Part shown: positions 21,690 through 32,228 of the stretch, in pieces
Layout: each line of letters starts with the position of its first letter
Position numbering within the stretch: position 1 is the first letter of the stretch
NCBI GenBank assembly: GCA_015680685.1
Contig: MNCI01004245.1
Span: 1 to 43,103, forward strand
Length of the DNA stretch: 43,103 bases
DNA from: Gnetum montanum
Lineage: Eukaryota > Streptophyta > Gnetopsida > Gnetales > Gnetaceae
Direction of reading: 5' to 3'
The notes under the pieces: model-generated
What the model was told of the DNA's origin: nothing
What the model saw: only the letters and a program-made list of their open reading frames with translations
Databases searched by the model: none
Position numbers and translations under genes: made by a program

Positions 21690-22125
21690 GCTTCCCCCTA
21701 CACCATAGGAATCAGGCCCAACGCCCTTAGCATTTCACGACAAGGTGATTAGGTCATCACTACGCTAGTGTTCATAACAATCCATGTAGGGAAATGAAAG
21801 ATTCATAGGGTGCATGTCAATGATAGGGTGACAACTAAAGTCATCCCATTCCTAGTCATTAACAAGCTTAGTCTTGCCAGCCAAATCAAACCCATGAAGA
21901 CAATGTGCCTGAAGTCCTTTAATGAGTCACACATTGTCGTAAAGGGAATGATCACAATAGCTTTTATGGTAGGGAAGAAATTCCCCACAATAGGTGAATT
22001 CATTATCATTGAGGAGATGCTTGGGTTCAACCTAATCATAGGAAGGCCCTAGCTAGCCCAATTATAGGTCGTCTCTTCACCCATCCACCAAGAGATCCAC
22101 CTTCTATATGAAGGTAGAGAAGTAA
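21690..22125 (+). pseudogene. Element E aspartic protease
   Basis: The + strand frame 21810-22052 encodes a stretch with CLKSFNESHIVVKGMI, then FIIIEEMLGFNLIIGRP, followed after one stop by HQEIHLLYEGREVIIH. The LGFNLIIGRP strand and the following SSIHQ-type segment are typical of Tat-lineage protease C-terminal halves. The catalytic DTG/DGG segment should lie near 21800 and is not clear. The protease would cut Gag-Pol. Confidence 0.65.
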
Positions 22126-22619
22126 TAATACATGATGAAAATGTGGCCCCTCCAACCATCAACAACATTGATAAAAAACAAGGGTTTCAGGTAGAGTTCC
22201 TTGATGACATGCCACCTATGAAAGATGAGGGTCAACCTTGTTTGATAGAACCACTCGAGAAACTAAAAGAAGCTGATGACCTCCCTAAGGAAGCTCTCTA
22301 GGTAGAGTTTCCCTTTAGCATCATAGACGAGGGTCTAGGAAAATATCACCTCATGCTACCTAGACCCTATGAACCCCCTAACCCACATCAGGTTAGGAAG
22401 CAATTACATGACTAAGGCATCCCCTTAGTCCAACAAGTGCTAGGTGGCTTCTTTCCCCTAAGCTTCACATGCCTTGTTTGTCTTTTGCTTGTGCAGTTAC
22501 ATTTTGCATGGTTGCTTGTATTTTACATCATTTATTTTATTACACATTCATTCCTTTTATTTATACATTTTTTTTAGTTTTCTTATGCATTAAAAAACAC
22601 TAAAATACATAAAAAATCA
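22126..22619 (+). other. Post-protease linker of element E
   Basis: The frame continues to about 22410 with DDMPPMKDEG, DLPKEAL and LMLPRPYEPP, then becomes T-rich and non-coding. No domain is recognised. It leads into the minisatellite and antisense gene region instead of directly into RT. Confidence 0.45.
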
Positions 22620-22649
22620 TAAAATTCAAAATTGTAAAAACATATATAT

Positions 22650-22995
22650 ATGGCTTGCCATGGCCTGAAACTAGCCACCTTCCTTGCATCATCATGGTCC
22701 TACAAGGCCTTAAACTAGCATATGGCCCACTATGGCCTAAAATTGGCAACCCTTTTTCTTTTGTTTCAATGGCCTGGAATGGCCTAAAACTATTGCTATG
22801 GCCTGCCAAGGCCTTAAACTAACACCTTGTGGCCTAGAATGGACTAAAACTATCACTATGATCCACCCTGTCCTAAAACTAGCAACACCTTTTCTCTTTA
22901 TCTGTAGCTCAAAATGACCTTAAACTAGCAATTTCAACAACCCAAAATGGACCAAAATCAACAAAGACCCTCTCACCATGGCCCTAAACTAGCAT
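22650..22995. repeat. Degenerate GGCCT minisatellite, left block
   Basis: At least seven imperfect copies of a unit like ATGGCCTGCCAAGGCCTT followed by AAACTAGCA, with variable spacing of about 30-60 bp. A second, shorter block in the same orientation lies at 28255-28355, on the other side of the antisense gene region. Confidence 0.8.
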
Positions 22996-23199
22996 GGGGC
23001 CCACAAAGGACCTAATTACATCAATCCACTACATTATTAGCATGCAACACTTAGTAGATAAATGCAGGACTCTACATAATATGCCCCACATAGCAAAAAA
23101 TAGTTTATTAATCCATCAATGAAATACATGGCATGACTGTATAGCAAAAATGCTCAAAAAATGCAAAAGTGCTAAACAACAAGGTTACATCAAGAGCTG

Positions 23200-24036
23200 A
23201 TGGTATTTGATGGGGGTTGAGGCTCTTATTCCTCTTCCTTTTCCACTCTGCTAGGGCCTGTGGCATTGCTTGGTGCCTACTCAAAGTAACACAAAATAGT
23301 AAACTAGTGAGCAAATGCACAACATGTAAAATTAACATAAAAGCACAAAAAAACAACTAACTTGAGAGGGTTCCACATCCATCTCTAGAGGAAATCTATC
23401 AAGCATCTTCTCCAAGTGTTGGAGGATTTCAAACTTGGATAACTACATCTAGTCCTCTTGACCAAAGTCAATACTCACAAGGGTCTTGCCTTTGTCTATG
23501 GTAGTCCATGTGGATGGCTCCATTGAAAACATGGTAGAGAAAAATTCCCCTGAGGGCATAGTAATCTACCTCTCTAGAGATCCACCCACCACTACATGAT
23601 GAGCGAACACCTCATAGGCTCATGTCCCACCTATTGCCTTAAAGAACAACTTGTGGCAATGGCATGTGATGGATTCCTTCTTGTACCACTTAAGGTATGT
23701 GTCTTTCTCATTCTTGTAGTGCTGCTTGTGGGTCTTCTGAGTCTACCCCCACTGATACACCTTGGCATTATAATCCTTCCAATCTTGGTTTTTTTAGGCT
23801 AGCAAGTCCATATGCAACCTTTTCTTGATAATCTCTCTAGTGGTCTCATTTTTTCCCTAGACTGTCAACTAGTACATAGCATAGTCAATCTTGATTATCT
23901 GCCAGGTACTATCCCCTTGTGTGCAAGCTATAAGGAAATCATAACAGGACTACAAGTCCTTCATCTTAGCATCCTAGCTCACTACCCTATCCTGGAGCTC
24001 ATGTACCCATTTCCATAGGTGCTTATTTTTGCACCT
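23200..24036 (-). pseudogene. Antisense gene region, downstream part
   Basis: From a 3' splice-like site at about 24034 (TTTGTAG then GTGC) the - strand encodes KNKHLWKWVHELQD and AKMKDL, a SCYDFLIACTQ segment, and further down NQDWKDYNAKVYQWG and EILQHLEKMLDRFP. These runs look like a helical, possibly coiled-coil protein with Trp-rich parts. I do not recognise the family. Stops are scattered. Direction matches the exons to the right, so they may be one gene. Confidence 0.4.
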
Positions 24037-24084
24037 ACAAACCCATAAAACTTTCACACATGAAAGTGCACCCTTACTCATTAC

Positions 24085-24511
24085 CTCATACATGCAGTGG
24101 GGCACTTTCTCCACTTTAGGAAAAAACTTGGAAATGACATCCACCTTGGCCACCCTACTTGGATTCTAGTGAAGCTTAGAACCTATTGGCATACACCAAG
24201 CAAAACAACATTAGCCACATACTAAGTTTCAAATCAGTAAAGCAAGATAAGCAAAGAAACATCACATGCATACCAAGCTTAGGATCCACCTACTGTAGGT
24301 GGTACACCATGTCCTCAACCATACCTTTCATGGAGGGGAACTTGTCAGGTGCCTCTACCCATGGCTCCATGTGGTAGGTAGAGGTGGAGCCTAGGCCACT
24401 AGTAGGTACCTCTATGATTGCAATGCAATAACACATTTAGCAATAATCAAGTAGCCAAAGATGCAAGAGCAGAAAGAAAGTAGTAATAGATGAAAAATCA
24501 AAGCACATACC
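24085..24511 (-). pseudogene. Antisense gene region, two exon-like blocks with GT-AG introns
   Basis: Reading the - strand, an acidic coding stretch (EEELHKAIKVLQQLEEEELL, then PTIEGLLG) ends at 24511 with GTATGTG. An acceptor ATAG precedes the block 24411-24274, which encodes STYHMEPWVEAPDKFPSMKG and ends in a donor GTATGC. A second acceptor (CAATAG) opens block 24182-24085, which encodes VAKVDVISKFFPKVEKV and ends at a donor GTAATG. The reading frame stays consistent across both removals. Such structure is expected of a host-type gene, not of retrotransposon internal sequence. The product is not recognised. Confidence 0.5.
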
Positions 24512-26000
24512 TAACAAACCCTCAATTGTGGGAGCGGGGGAATCACCCAGCTACATACCATCAAAGAGGTTATTAAAATCACCCCCATCAAGGTGAAGCA
24601 ATTCCTCCTCCTCCAACTATTGGAGGACTTTTATAGCCTTGTGCAATTCTTCCTCTTGTGCCTCTCCCTTCTTAGTTTGAGGAGGGACCTCCTCTGCTAC
24701 TACTTCTATCACTACTCCAATGGCCCTCTCACCTAATTCCAACAATTCACACACATGTCAAGATTAGCATTTTAACACTTAGCATAATATAGCATAGTGC
24801 AAAAATCCCAAATATATAAATACAAAAAATTGAAAAATCCATCCAATAACTCATACTAACCTACAACATCCATGCCCAAGTTGTGAAACTCTAGGTAGAT
24901 CTTCTTACTGCTTACCTTTTTGACCTCTCATGTAGGCTCCTTTATGGGATGTGGCCTCTTAATCGTTGCCTTAGATCATCCCACTATCTCAGCAATGTAC
25001 CAGCCAGTGGAACCTCACCTGCACTATCATGCAAGTAGTGAGATCACCCAAAGTGAGCTTTAGTTGTTACAAAAAATGAGTCACCAATCACCTCTGGGAG
25101 GTCCTATGCTTATGTGATAGGAAATAGGTGCTTGACCCATGGCTTTGAGAGCTATGTGCAATATTTCACCACCCATCATCCATACTCATGAACCACCAGA
25201 AACTCCAAAAACCTTCTTAGGCATCCTACAAAGAATGCAAAGTGTACATGTAACCTTGCCTGGAGGTTATGGTGCAACTTGATGATCTCGACATGTAGGC
25301 CATTGGCAATGTGAGAGGCCCAGTTGTAGCTTGTGCCCTCCTTTAGCATGTCCCTCATCACTTGAGCCTACTCCATCCCAAGGATTTTCCCTTAGAAGAG
25401 TAGCTTTGAAAATACATGGTCATGAAAGAGAGGGTAAATCTTATGGACCACAACCACCTGCACATCCTGAATGAGTATGCCTTTACAATATTGAGAAGTT
25501 CCTATCCACTTCTTGATATTGCCTCGGTGGTTCACCTCTCTATTAGTCTTATCAATGACCAACAAGCCATTAGAGGGGAGGCCAAAGAGGTCTATAAAGA
25601 AGTCACAGTAAGGTCTAGGACCACCCTCACACCAGATACCTACATGACAAAGTAATGAGCATCCAGGACCACAATCACACCACGTACCCATGTGACAAAG
25701 TGATGAGCAACATTGCTAAAGGAATCAATAATAGCAATCATTTCAGCCACTAGAATTCCTAGGCTAAGGGCCAAGAAAAGGTTTATCAACCCAGCCCATG
25801 TAAGCCTATTGGTCAACTCTGTTGGGGCTTGGTGGCACAACTAATGCTGCACACCCTTGACATTACCATACTTCATGATGAGGGTGGCCTCAGTGCAGCT
25901 CATAGCAACCACCATGACCCCTCCTAAAGTGATTGCAGTTGCAATACAGGCAAAAACAACATTAGCATCATCTAAAAAGGTAAAGTAGAAAATGTACAAG
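24512..26000 (-). pseudogene. Antisense gene region, middle part
   Basis: Contains several open - strand runs, the longest 25392-25691 and 25640-25840, plus 25176-25361 with EGTSYNWASHIANGLHVEII and HNLQARLHVHFAFFVG. The last segment faintly recalls proteins carried by plant transposons (TSYNWA..IA..L), but I cannot name a family. A roughly 45 bp local duplication at about 25600-25705 (GACAAAGTAATGAGCA / GACAAAGTGATGAGCA) disturbs the frame. Confidence 0.35.
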
Positions 26001-26021
26001 AGTTAATGATAAATTTCTTAC

Positions 26022-26827
26022 ATGAGACAAAAGGTGTGCATGATGGTGGTGGTGGAACCAATGCCTCTTCAATGCTAGGTATGCCATCCACCCACTCCAC
26101 ATCCAACAAACCATGGGTTTGACACCTCTTGTAGGCCTTTGGATACCAACAAGGATAGTCCATTAAGTTGGATCCAATTTCCCCAATCACCCCCCACATG
26201 GACCCTTTTGTAGGATGAAAATTCCTACAGAGCAGTGTGGGTTAGGTTCAAGGCCCCCTCCTCATCATGCAAGCCATACTCATCAATGCTAAAACTAGCA
26301 ACAAACATGAGTAGTTAGCACCTTATTATGAGCCAATAGCCAAAGGAATAATGCAAAAATCATAGGGACACTTACCGTCCAGCACAGTACACTATCCTAG
26401 GTGGGTTTTGAAATAGGGTGTGCACATGCCAAGCAAAAAAGAGGGTGTTGCTCTTGCTATAACAACTAAATTTTGGCATTCCCTAGATCTTAGACAAAGA
26501 CCTAATGCCCTTAGGGCCTTAGCCTAAACCCCCTACTCTTTCATCACTAGTAGTGGGCTCATCAAACATAAAAATCAAAATGCTCCAATTTGCCCCAGGT
26601 AGCAATGTCTCCATGATGACAGTAGTAGCTTCCACCACTAAGTGTGACCAGATCATCATGTTGAAGTGTTGAAGCAGGAATTTCAAGAACTCATGTGCTT
26701 CTGGTTGAAACCATACCACTTGGTGATCCAACTTCATGTTTGGTGTGGATGTGTTCGAAATGGCCTCGCTCATATAGTAGAGGATGCCAACAAGCTCCAC
26801 CACAATGAGAATTGGCTTTAAAAATAC
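26022..26827 (-). pseudogene. FCP1/SCP-like phosphatase relic (antisense, spliced)
   Basis: Exon-like block 26827-26376 (- strand) encodes KPILIVVELVGIL, then VVWFQPEAHEFLKFLLQHF, a NMMIWSHLV segment and LFQNPP. This matches the layout of FCP1/SCP HAD-type phosphatases: K.LLVLDLNG.L, then RP...EFL.F....F....WS. The catalytic Asp of DLNG is Glu here, so it is inactive. The block ends with a GTAAGT donor. After an intron ending GCTAG, block 26294-26022 encodes IDEYGLHDEEGAL and a frameshifted tail, ending with GTAAG. Two in-frame stops lie in the first block. Phosphatase identity is an inference from motif order. Confidence 0.45.
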
Positions 26828-27784
26828 CTTACAACCACAAAAGCAACAAGAAAAAGCATTAGTATACATTGGATGCACAAAAATACATTAAATTATACTT
26901 AGAAAAATTAGCAAACTTAACATAGGGTAGCATAACTTAATAAAAAATATATCCTTAGGGTCCCCTATAGGCCTTGCAAGCATAGGACATTAGTACACAC
27001 ATTTGATGCACCTAGTGCTCATTTGTGTATAGCACTAATGTAGCATTAGCTTTTTGTGTTACATTCACATGTTTTGCATTGTTTTGGTTCACATGTTTTA
27101 GTAGTTTGACATGCTCAATTTTCAAGTTTGGCATTTTGACAAAGCTCTAGTACAATTTTCATTTTGTTTCACATGTGGCATTCTAACACTTTGCATTGTC
27201 ACGCTTAGCATTTTTTGGGTTTGGAATTTTTTTCCTACAAGTAGCAAATTCTTTGAATTTTTTCTAACTCTATGTATCATAGATTGGGATGCCTAAAAAA
27301 AATTCTAACTTTAGATTACCCCTCCCTAGAAGTGTAACCTAGATAAATGTCAAAAAATTCTAACTGTTAGTTATGCTCCTTGGGGAGCATTGCCCCCAAA
27401 AATCATGAAATTTTTTCTAATTGTTGGCTACACCTAAAACATGAAAAGATCAAAGAAAAAATTCTAACAGCTAGGAGCATAGCCCCAAAATGCCCAAAAA
27501 AATTTTAGAGAAAAAAAAACTAACTCCTTCCATGACCGTCTACACCATGTACTACTTGCGAGAATACCCAATCATGTGATGCTACATAGAAAAGGTAAAA
27601 AAGTGCATCAAATAAAAACTAATTACCCATGCACGTGCCCTATCTTTCTAGCTATACTAACCATGGTAGCCACGGTGATAGTGGTCCCTACCAAGGTAGG
27701 CCACCCCAAAGCCAAAACCCCAATGCAAGGCAAAGCAAAAAAAATGAAAAAAGATTGTGCAAGGGGGTGAGAATAACAATGTAC
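26828..27784 (-). other. Presumed first intron of antisense gene
   Basis: No coding run is supported on the - strand between the donor at 27784 (GTACAT) and the acceptor at 26828 (TGTAAG). It includes T-rich DNA and TTCTAAC-type repeats at 27230-27500 that resemble the TTTTCTAA runs of the element E LTR. Confidence 0.35.
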
Positions 27785-27909
27785 CTAGTAGATGGTGCCT
27801 CCCTCCATTCCTCCATGCATGCTTGGGATAGACATCTCAGTGCTTGCTCTCCCTCATCCATGTTGATGAGTTTAGGGTGTTGACACTCACTTTGGTGCAT
27901 CATGTTCAC
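27785..27909 (-). pseudogene. Candidate first exon of antisense gene
   Basis: The - strand opens with MNMMHQSEC and a second Met (MDEGEQALRCLSQACMEEW), then reaches a donor-like CTACTAG followed by GTACAT. The stretch is short and its link to the phosphatase block is by order and orientation only. Confidence 0.35.
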
Positions 27910-28254
27910 TACTATGCTCTGGCTTCCACTGCTTGCTCCAACTGTGCTACACTCTGTAAGTTTTTGTTTTTACTTTGAAAAAAAATGGTTTGCCCTTAGT
28001 GAGATGTGCATATATAGCCTCCTGGGGTAATTAAATGTGCTACCTACTGGGATGGCACCCCACACTTAGGCAAATTTTCTAAGTTTTTCTAAGCATAACA
28101 AGGGGTAGAGCATAGCAACTAGAGTTAGGAAAATTTTCAAACTTTTTCTGGTGGTCCCCAAACTTAGAAAATTTTCTAAATTTTTCTAATTTCCCACTAA
28201 ATTCCTAGAACAACTCCACATTCTAATCCTTCTTTGCCTTGCCTAAACCAAAGT

Positions 28255-28355
28255 AGCTTGCACAATTAATGGTCTGCTATGACTTAAACTAGCAAATCAT
28301 GGTCTGCTAAGACCTTAAACTAGCACCCATGGCTTATCAAGGCCTAAAATCAGCC
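28255..28355. repeat. Degenerate GGCCT minisatellite, right block
   Basis: Three imperfect copies of the unit found at 22650-22995, for example ATGGTCTGCTAAGACCTT followed by AAACTAGCA. Same orientation as the left block, so the antisense gene region is bracketed by direct repeats. Confidence 0.75.
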
Positions 28356-28639
28356 CATGTACTTACTCCTCTAATTCCACATTTGCACACTTAGGTGGAT
28401 TTTCATTGCATTACTTTCCTTATTTTATGCATTTTCACTCCATTAAGATAGATGCGGTTTGACGTTTCTTTTAGTTGTTCTATAGGATTCTTGGTAGGAT
28501 CATGACATGAGCACGTGCGAGCATCTTCATTCACCTCTAGTCCTTATGAGGCCTCATGATGACCTCATGTGATACATTGGTATTGAATGCCTAGACCTTG
28601 AGCCTAGGCCTATGATGAACATATAACATTCATAGAGGT

Positions 28640-29994
28640 GTCACTAGATTGGCTGGACCATCTAGTTAAAGCCTTAGATATCGAAGCAGGCAATGTCACT
28701 GAGGATCCGCTTGTTGAAGTCCCTATAATAACACTTAGTTGCAAGGAAAAAACACTAAAACTTAGTTCCTTGTTAGAGCCTCAACATACCTAGAACATCA
28801 TCAAAGTTCTCAATGATAGCATAAAGACTTTTGCATGGTCCTACAAAGACATGCTAGGCCTAGATCCTCGCATAGTACAACACAATATAATTCTTGATCC
28901 TCACGTAAAGCTAGTTAGGCAAAAAGCCCACGAGGTTAAACCTGAGGTGGTGTTGGTAGTCCATGATGAAATCACCAAGCTCTACAAGGCTAGTTTCATC
29001 TAGGCAGTTGACTATGCAGATTGGATCTTCAACATTGTGATTGTACCTAAGAAAAATAGAAGCATACACATTTGGATATATTTCTAAGACCTAAACAAGG
29101 TAACCATTAAAGAAAATTTTCCATTGCCTAGTATTGATCAATTGGTCAATACCACAGTGGACCATGCCTTATTGTCCTTCATAGATGGGTTCTCCAATTA
29201 CAACTAGATTTGGATCAACCTAAAGCACCAGCTTAGTACTACCTTCATGACCCCTTGGGGTACATTTTGCTATAAAATGATGCCTTTTGGACTAAAGAAC
29301 ATAAGAGCAACCTATCAACACACAATGACATACATTTTCAATGATTATTTGCTAGATTTTCTCAATGATTACATTGGCAACATAATAGTTAAGTCCAAGG
29401 TGGCACATAACCACACAAATGACTTAGACTGTGCACTCAAATGTTGCCTAAGACATGACCTTAGATTTAACCCTAAGAAGTGTGTCTTCATTGTCAAAAT
29501 AGGTCACATGCTAGGTTTCATAGTATCAGAAGTAGGCATACATGTTGACCTTGATAAAGTTAAGGCCATTATCAATCTGGTATCATTGGCTAACCTTAAG
29601 GAGCTATGTAGGTTACAAGGCATATTTCAATTCATTCATAGGTTTATTGCATAGTTAACTAACAAGTTGTAGCCAATGAAAAATTTTCTTAAAAAGGGCA
29701 TTCACTTTGAGTGGACACCTCAATGCCAAATGGCATTTGATAACCTGATATAGGAGTTAGCTCAACTTCCTACAATCTACCCTCTGTAAGGAGATAAACC
29801 ATTCTACATCTACCTTGCAACCTCTGAGACATCCATTGCCTCTTTGCTTTGCCAAAAGTGAGATGATGGCTCAGATATCCCTATATACTACCTAAGCCAT
29901 GTGTTAGTAGCCCATGAAGCAAAGTACAATGATGTGGAGGTGAACGACCTCACCTTAGTCTTTGCACTTAAGAAGTGGATTGATCTATGTTCTG
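28640..29994 (+). pseudogene. Element E reverse transcriptase and start of RNase H
   Basis: The + strand encodes KTFAWSYKDMLGLDPRIVQH, AVDYADWIFNIV, IVPKKN, FPLPSIDQLV, a FIDGFSNYN segment, and TPWGTFCYKMMPFGLKN, the signatures of Tat-lineage Ty3/gypsy RT. The run 29247-29654 is open for 135 codons. The catalytic box that should read YVDD is YIGN (about 29371), so both active-site aspartates are lost. After the thumb (FQFIHRFIA) the RNase H begins, with YLSHVLVAHEAKY, and stops at ALKKWIDLC, where the virus block of copy B starts. The protein copied element RNA into DNA. Confidence 0.85.
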
Positions 29995-30089
29995 ATGTAT
30001 CTAAGCTCATGTCATCCACACAGTTGCACATGCTTTGAACTCTAGGATCTAGATTTTCAAATTAAAGATTCTATGGGTACAATGAATAT
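29995..30089 (-). other. Pararetrovirus copy B, left end
   Basis: Colinear with 2705-2800 of copy A, starting at ATGTATCTAAGCTC. The junction at about 29994 cuts the RNase H frame of element E, so this end is a true insertion or rearrangement breakpoint. I see no terminal repeat or target duplication for it within the window. Confidence 0.7.
30085..30089. repeat. Target-site duplication, left side of element C
   Basis: AATAT, identical to 37560-37564. Confidence 0.9.
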
Positions 30090-30911
30090 TGATAAGCTGT
30101 GATATCACGTTCGTGATATTGAGTATGCAATGTCGGAGCCTTTCAAGTGATATCGCATATGTGATATTGGGGCTTGCCTCATTAACTATAAATAAGAGGT
30201 GGGTGCACTTGGGTTGCATAGCTAGTCTTAGTCCCTTACCAAAACTCTTGCCTTTTTCCCTTTCTAGAGATAGAATTATTTCTGAGCACCTGCAATAGGA
30301 GTCATAAATTGAATGGATCTTTCTTTGAGAATTATGTACCTGAGCACACCTTGTGCACAGCAATAAAGATAAACTTTGTGATAAACCTTGAAACATTTAG
30401 AATAGATTAATTAATTTTAATTAATATTACTTAATGATTTTCTTAGTTAATTAATGTTCTCTCTCTCACCCTAAAACTCTCCTAAGTAAGCATACTCAGT
30501 ATAATCACTTCGAGCATGCGTGTAATTCTTGGTAACTGAGTAATGATTAGTGTTTGGTAATCCTAGTAGTGTTGCACTGGTTCAAGATGTATACAACAAG
30601 TGAGAATGGATGCTAGTGTTAAGACTAGTTAAAGTATAGTTGAGTAGTTAAATCAAAATTAGTTACTTAGTTATCTCTCTCCTCCCTTTGTAGCACTAGG
30701 ACATAAAACATAAAAACTATAAAAATCATGTACCTCAAGTCTACTTAACCATAAAATTATGCTATACAAGTAAGCTTGGGAAGATAACAATTGATCAACT
30801 CATCCTTATTTCACAAAGATGCATAAGCACTTAGTCCTTCGAATTCCATTGGATCATGCATGAATGCTCGTATTTGTATGGTTGAGCATAGGGATACCTC
30901 ATTACTCATCA
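30090..30911 (+). repeat. Element C 5' LTR (822 bp)
   Basis: Begins TGATAAG (the partner LTR has TGATGAG) and ends CTCATCA. TATA box at 30187-30194 (TATAAATA), preceded by decayed GATATC-type palindromic repeats. Colinear with 36751-37559 along its whole length. Confidence 0.92.
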
Positions 30912-30912
30912 T

Positions 30913-30931
30913 TGGCATCATTATCGAGGAC
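30913..30931 (+). promoter_or_regulatory. tRNA-Asp primer-binding site of element C
   Basis: TGGCATCATTATCGAGGAC against the expected TGGCGCCGTTGCCGGGGAC. All six differences are G to A or C to T, as methylated-cytosine decay would produce. It starts one base after the LTR. Confidence 0.88.
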
Positions 30932-31056
30932 TTTGTTGTTTGTGTGCTAATTAGAACTTAGGAAATCATTCTCATCATTGGAACGAACCCTTAGGGTTGG
31001 TTACAAGAAAAATATATATAATAATATATAATACATTTCACATTGAATAGATAATC

Positions 31057-32228
31057 ATGTCTCCTTCTTCATATGAAAGTGTTTCACCACCTAAGTTTGA
31101 TATAGGGAATAATCAAAGGTGTAGTACACATGATAATTCACCAATCCCTCAACAGTTTCACATGGTATATGTTCATCCTAATGAGTATATACCAAAATTT
31201 ACCTTTATCCTCCACCAAGGTGAACAACTGCATTGGCAAGATATAGAAGGTAACATAGTGTTATGTCCCAATTGCTTAGTCCTAGGCATGCTTCTTCATG
31301 ATCTCACATGAATTAGTATGCATCACTTATAGGCAGAATACATTGTGCATGATCATGACTCGAGAGAGTATCGACCCACAGAGGCACAACATCAAAGGGA
31401 TTTACAATAGAAGAGACGTCATCAATTCATGAAGGTAAAGTTGTCGTAGAATGTCCCACATGTCCTAAGTGAAAATGAAGGTGGTGAACCTCCCTTAGGT
31501 AGTCACCCACACAATGATGTTCCTCCTGTTAACTTCGATCAAGGGGTTGTGTATTAGAATATTTACTCAACTATCCATAACCTAGATTCTAGTACTAATA
31601 GACATAAAGGGTCTAAGAAAGGAACATGAATACATGACAAAGATGGATATTCCAATCGTAACCATGATCAAGGCCGTGACCACTAAAGAGAAGAAAGTAG
31701 GCATCGACATGGTGACAGTCCTCGTTCTTCTTCACCTTCATCATCTCCTTCACCCTCTCCTTTAGGATCTGGATGTAGTCACAAAGAAAAAGATCATGAG
31801 GATAAGGGTGGATGAAATGGGATTCATAGAAAAAATAGTCAAGAAAGGGGATGAGGGTACTCTAAAGAAATACACCATGAAAGAAGGGAAAGTAGGAAAC
31901 AACATAGGCATCATAGACACCATAGATGAGACAATCACGATGAACCCCTACTCACTACCCAAAGTATGTTAGACATAACTAAGGCCATTAGGATCCCAAC
32001 AAGGCACCAAAAGGATAGTAGGATCAAGAGATTAGACATGAATAATATCCCAAAATTTGAAGGGGAATACAATGTTGATCCTCAAAATCAGCTACAAGCA
32101 TTTCATGATGCATGTGCCTTAGAAAACATAGAAAATGAATGGTGAAAATTAAAGTTGTTTTCATGAATGCTAATTAAAGAAGTGGAAAGAAAATCCAAGG
32201 ATGGAAATAAGAAGGACATCAACCCTTG
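31057..32228 (+). pseudogene. gag: Element C gag, truncated
   Basis: The frame from an ATG at 31057 is open for 84 codons (MSPSSYESVS start). Further on it shifts into a frame with a strongly charged Ser/Arg/His-rich region (about 31650-31920, including HRHGDSPRSSSPSSSPSPSP and HRHHRHHR). It then reaches IPKFEGEYNVDPQNQLQAF and ALENIENEW, which is the start of an Athila capsid domain. The domain is cut short by a deletion that joins it to RT. Element B has an equivalent NNWKKL segment. The protein would package element RNA. Confidence 0.65.

Larger units (their letters stand above)
16450..29994 (+). mobile_element. Element E: Tat-lineage Ty3/gypsy retrotransposon, 5' part
   Basis: A + strand element running from an LTR with a TATA box at 17407, through gag (about 19795-20410), a gag-pro linker (20630-21061) and protease (21690-22125), to RT (28640-29994). 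RT ends abruptly where copy B of the virus block begins. Between protease and RT lies antisense gene-like DNA (about 22620-28360). The RT has the Tat signatures FAWSYKDM and DYADWI, so lineage is fairly secure. The remaining RNase H, integrase and 3' LTR should lie beyond the right end of the window. The left boundary is approximate; I could not fix a primer site or a target duplication. Confidence 0.7.
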
